A stretch of 13,588 bases of DNA from Clostridiales bacterium (GTDB lineage: Bacteria > Bacillota > Clostridia > Lachnospirales > Anaerotignaceae). The stretch is taken from assembly GCA_019423725.1 (NCBI GenBank), contig JAHZAW010000005.1, positions 24,460 to 38,047 on the forward strand, read 5' to 3'. Below are positions 11,625 through 13,588 of this stretch, one piece after another (position 1 is the stretch's first letter; the number at the start of each line of letters is the position of its first letter). The position numbers and the translations under genes are program-made. The notes beneath the pieces were generated by a model. That model was not told where the DNA came from. It saw only the letters and a list, made by a program, of their open reading frames with translations, and searched no databases.

Positions 11625-13588
11625 ATGAGAGAGTTAAGATATGACGAATTAAAAAATGTATGTGATCCGGCGGCGTTCGGATTTAAAACAACGGACGAGG
11701 TAGATTCCTTTGAGGGCATAATCGGGCAGGAAAGGGCCATAAAGGCTTTTGAATTCGGACTTAATGTAAAAATGAAGGGATATAACATTTATGTTTCTGG
11801 ACCTTCAGGATCAGGCAAGACCACATATGCCAGACAGAGCGCTGAGAAGAAGGCAAAGGAAGAAAAGGTGCCCTATGACTGGTGTTATGTATATAATTTT
11901 GATGACCCAAGGAGCCCTCTGTCATTAAGGTTCGCGCCCGGAGTAGGAAGACAGTTCAGGGATGATATGAATGAGCTGATCTCGTTTTTTAAGACTGAGC
12001 TCTCAAAAGCCTTTGCTTCGGAGGACTATGACAGACAGAAGACAGACCTTTCACGTACATATGATGAAAAAAGAGATGAACTTATAAAGAGACTGGATAC
12101 AGTTGCTTCTGATAACGGCTTTTCTCTTAAAACATCCACATCAGGCATTATTTTTCAGCCAGTTGTCAATGGACAGCTCATTGACGAAGAAAACTATGAC
12201 AGCCTTGATGAGGACGTAAAAGAAGGCATCAATAACAGGCTTGAGGCAATGCAGGACGAAGTCAACTCTATAATGAGAGATATCAAAGGTGTTGACAAGG
12301 AATACCGTCAGAAGATGGATGACCTGGATTATAAGATAGGTATGTTTGCCATCGGCCATTATGTAAGCTCGCTTCAGGAAAAGTACCAGAACAGTGAAAG
12401 GGTAATAAAATATCTTGAGGCTGTCCAGGAGGACGTTCTTGAAAATATAGACCAGTTCGCTGAAAGTGAGCCGGATGAGGAAGACCCCATAGCTGCTCTT
12501 ATACCTAAAATAGGCGGAGCTAAAAATGAGGATGCCACCCTTAAGTACAGAGTAAATCTTATAGTTGACAACTCCAAGACTGAGGGAGCTCCTGTAATAG
12601 TTGATTATAATCCAACCTACTATAACCTGGTGGGTGAAGTGGAATATGATAATGAATACGGCAACCTTACCACGGACTTTATGAAGATAAAGGCAGGACT
12701 TATGCATAAGGCCAACGGGGGATATCTTATTATCCAAGCCCAGGACCTTTTGAGCAATGTTCAGGCGTGGGAAGCCTTAAGAAGGATAATAAAGACAAGG
12801 GAGATAACCATAGAGAACCTCAGGGACCAGATAGGGGCTATAACGGTCACTACCCTTAAGCCTGAGCCCATACCTGCGGATGTTAAGGTTATACTCATAG
12901 GCGGCGCCTATTATTATGAGCTTTTAAGGGGCTATGATGATGATTTTTCAAAGCTGTTCAAAATAAGGGCAGACTTTGATTATGAAATGGACCGCAGTGA
13001 GGACAATATTTATAAGATAGCTGGTTTTATAAGCAGATTCAGTAAAAGTGAGAATACAGCGCCCTTTGACAGCTCAGCCGTAGCTGCTGTCATTGAGTAT
13101 GCGTCTAGGATCGTTGAAAGCCAGAAAAAGATGTCCACAAGATTTAATCTTATAAGTGAAATACTGGCTGAATCGGCTACATGGGCAATGATGGACGGTG
13201 CAAAGGTAATAACAGCTGAGTATGTGAAAAAAGCAAGCAGTGAAAGGGAACACCGTCTTGATATGTATCAGGAAAAGATGAATGAACTGCTGGATGATGA
13301 TACAGTAATGATAGCCACCGACGGCAAATTCGTTGGTAAGATAAACGGCCTGGCAGTCCTGGATATGGGAGACTATGTTTTTGGAAGCCCCACCAGGATA
13401 ACGGCTACGACCTATATGGGAAAATCGGGCATAGTAAACATTGAAAAAGAGGCTGATATGAGCGGTCCTACCCATAATAAGGGCGTGCAGATAATAACCG
13501 GTTATCTGGGAAGCATGTATGCTCAGAATATGCCGCTTTCTTTAAGCTGCAGGATAGCCTTTGAGCAGAACTATAATGGAATAGACGG
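11625..13588 (+). CDS. Lon-family AAA protease (S16), 3' end missing
   Basis: Open from ATG 11625 (ribosome site GGGAGGTG, 11613-11620) to the window edge: 654 codons without a stop. The P-loop is GPSGSGKTT (59-67). A long helical insertion follows (about 110-300). The ATPase continues with HKANGGYLIIQAQDLL (361-376), a sensor-like strand KVILIGGAYYYELL (421-434) and FSKLFKIRADFDYEM (441-455). The Lon proteolytic domain starts near 565 (VGKINGLAVLDMGDYVFG) and includes SGPTHNKGVQIITGYL and SCRIAFEQNYNGID. In this family a G-D-S-A serine motif follows at once, so the window ends within a few residues of the catalytic serine. It resembles the bacterial Lon-like proteins with an AAA_32-type ATPase, not LonA: there is no LonA N-terminal domain. 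It should degrade damaged or regulatory proteins in the cytosol. Confidence 0.9.
   Translation, partial: MRELRYDELKNVCDPAAFGFKTTDEVDSFEGIIGQERAIKAFEFGLNVKMKGYNIYVSGPSGSGKTTYARQSAEKKAKEEKVPYDWCYVYNFDDPRSPLSLRFAPGVGRQFRDDMNELISFFKTELSKAFASEDYDRQKTDLSRTYDEKRDELIKRLDTVASDNGFSLKTSTSGIIFQPVVNGQLIDEENYDSLDEDVKEGINNRLEAMQDEVNSIMRDIKGVDKEYRQKMDDLDYKIGMFAIGHYVSSLQEKYQNSERVIKYLEAVQEDVLENIDQFAESEPDEEDPIAALIPKIGGAKNEDATLKYRVNLIVDNSKTEGAPVIVDYNPTYYNLVGEVEYDNEYGNLTTDFMKIKAGLMHKANGGYLIIQAQDLLSNVQAWEALRRIIKTREITIENLRDQIGAITVTTLKPEPIPADVKVILIGGAYYYELLRGYDDDFSKLFKIRADFDYEMDRSEDNIYKIAGFISRFSKSENTAPFDSSAVAAVIEYASRIVESQKKMSTRFNLISEILAESATWAMMDGAKVITAEYVKKASSEREHRLDMYQEKMNELLDDDTVMIATDGKFVGKINGLAVLDMGDYVFGSPTRITATTYMGKSGIVNIEKEADMSGPTHNKGVQIITGYLGSMYAQNMPLSLSCRIAFEQNYNGID

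Noticed and set aside
12141..12737. A 198-residue - strand frame inside the Lon-like gene
   Set aside because: The + strand frame is continuous and matches a Lon-family protein throughout; the opposite frame has no recognisable motif or ribosome site.
1..13588. Search for mobile elements, tRNA or rRNA genes and CRISPR arrays
   Set aside because: No transposase, integrase, attachment repeat, tRNA cloverleaf or regular repeat array was seen by eye on either strand; a profile search could still find a small RNA.

Overview
The window looks like a chromosomal segment of an anaerobic low/mid-GC Firmicute of the class Clostridia, most likely Lachnospiraceae-like. This is inferred from strong GGAGG-type ribosome sites, heavy use of ATA (Ile) and AGA/AGG (Arg) codons, a PhoU-HD-PhoB-PhoR cluster, a Crp/Fnr-FrdX-like pair and a two-gene minimal SUF (SMS-type) iron-sulfur locus. 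I cannot name the species. I see no insertion sequence, phage gene, CRISPR array, tRNA or rRNA, and every gap between genes is under 200 bases.

Layout. (1) 1-3201, + strand: the 3' end of phoU, an HD-domain phosphohydrolase, an OmpR/PhoB-type response regulator and a PhoR-type sensor kinase, packed as a phosphate-signalling operon. (2) 3202-4053: a leader with repeats and a candidate promoter, then a secreted S-layer-homology (SLH) protein. Its last codons form a terminator hairpin that serves both converging genes. (3) 4068-5519: a divergent pair, a Crp/Fnr-family regulator on the - strand and a two-domain ferredoxin resembling FrdX of hcp loci. A perfect 14-bp palindrome between them is centred at -41.5 from the predicted ferredoxin start, the classical class II activator position. 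(4) 5520-7353: a strong promoter, a leader with a compact GC hairpin, then smsC (ABC ATPase) and smsB (SufB/D scaffold), overlapping by 8 nt and closed by a strong terminator. (5) 7354-13588: an extended -10 promoter drives an 827-residue membrane protein (acidic tail, basic linker, one TM helix, propeller-like ectodomain). It is followed closely by tsaE, tsaB and rimI (t6A tRNA modification and N-acetylation) and a Lon-family AAA protease cut by the window edge.

How the genes fit together. The window joins phosphate sensing, an envelope protein, a probable redox or nitrosative-stress switch, Fe-S assembly and a t6A/proteostasis operon. Families are mostly well known. The least explained items are the HD protein inside the pho operon, the regulator/operator pair, the leader structures of the SLH and sms genes, and the large membrane protein heading the t6A operon. 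Nothing here is clearly a wholly new system.
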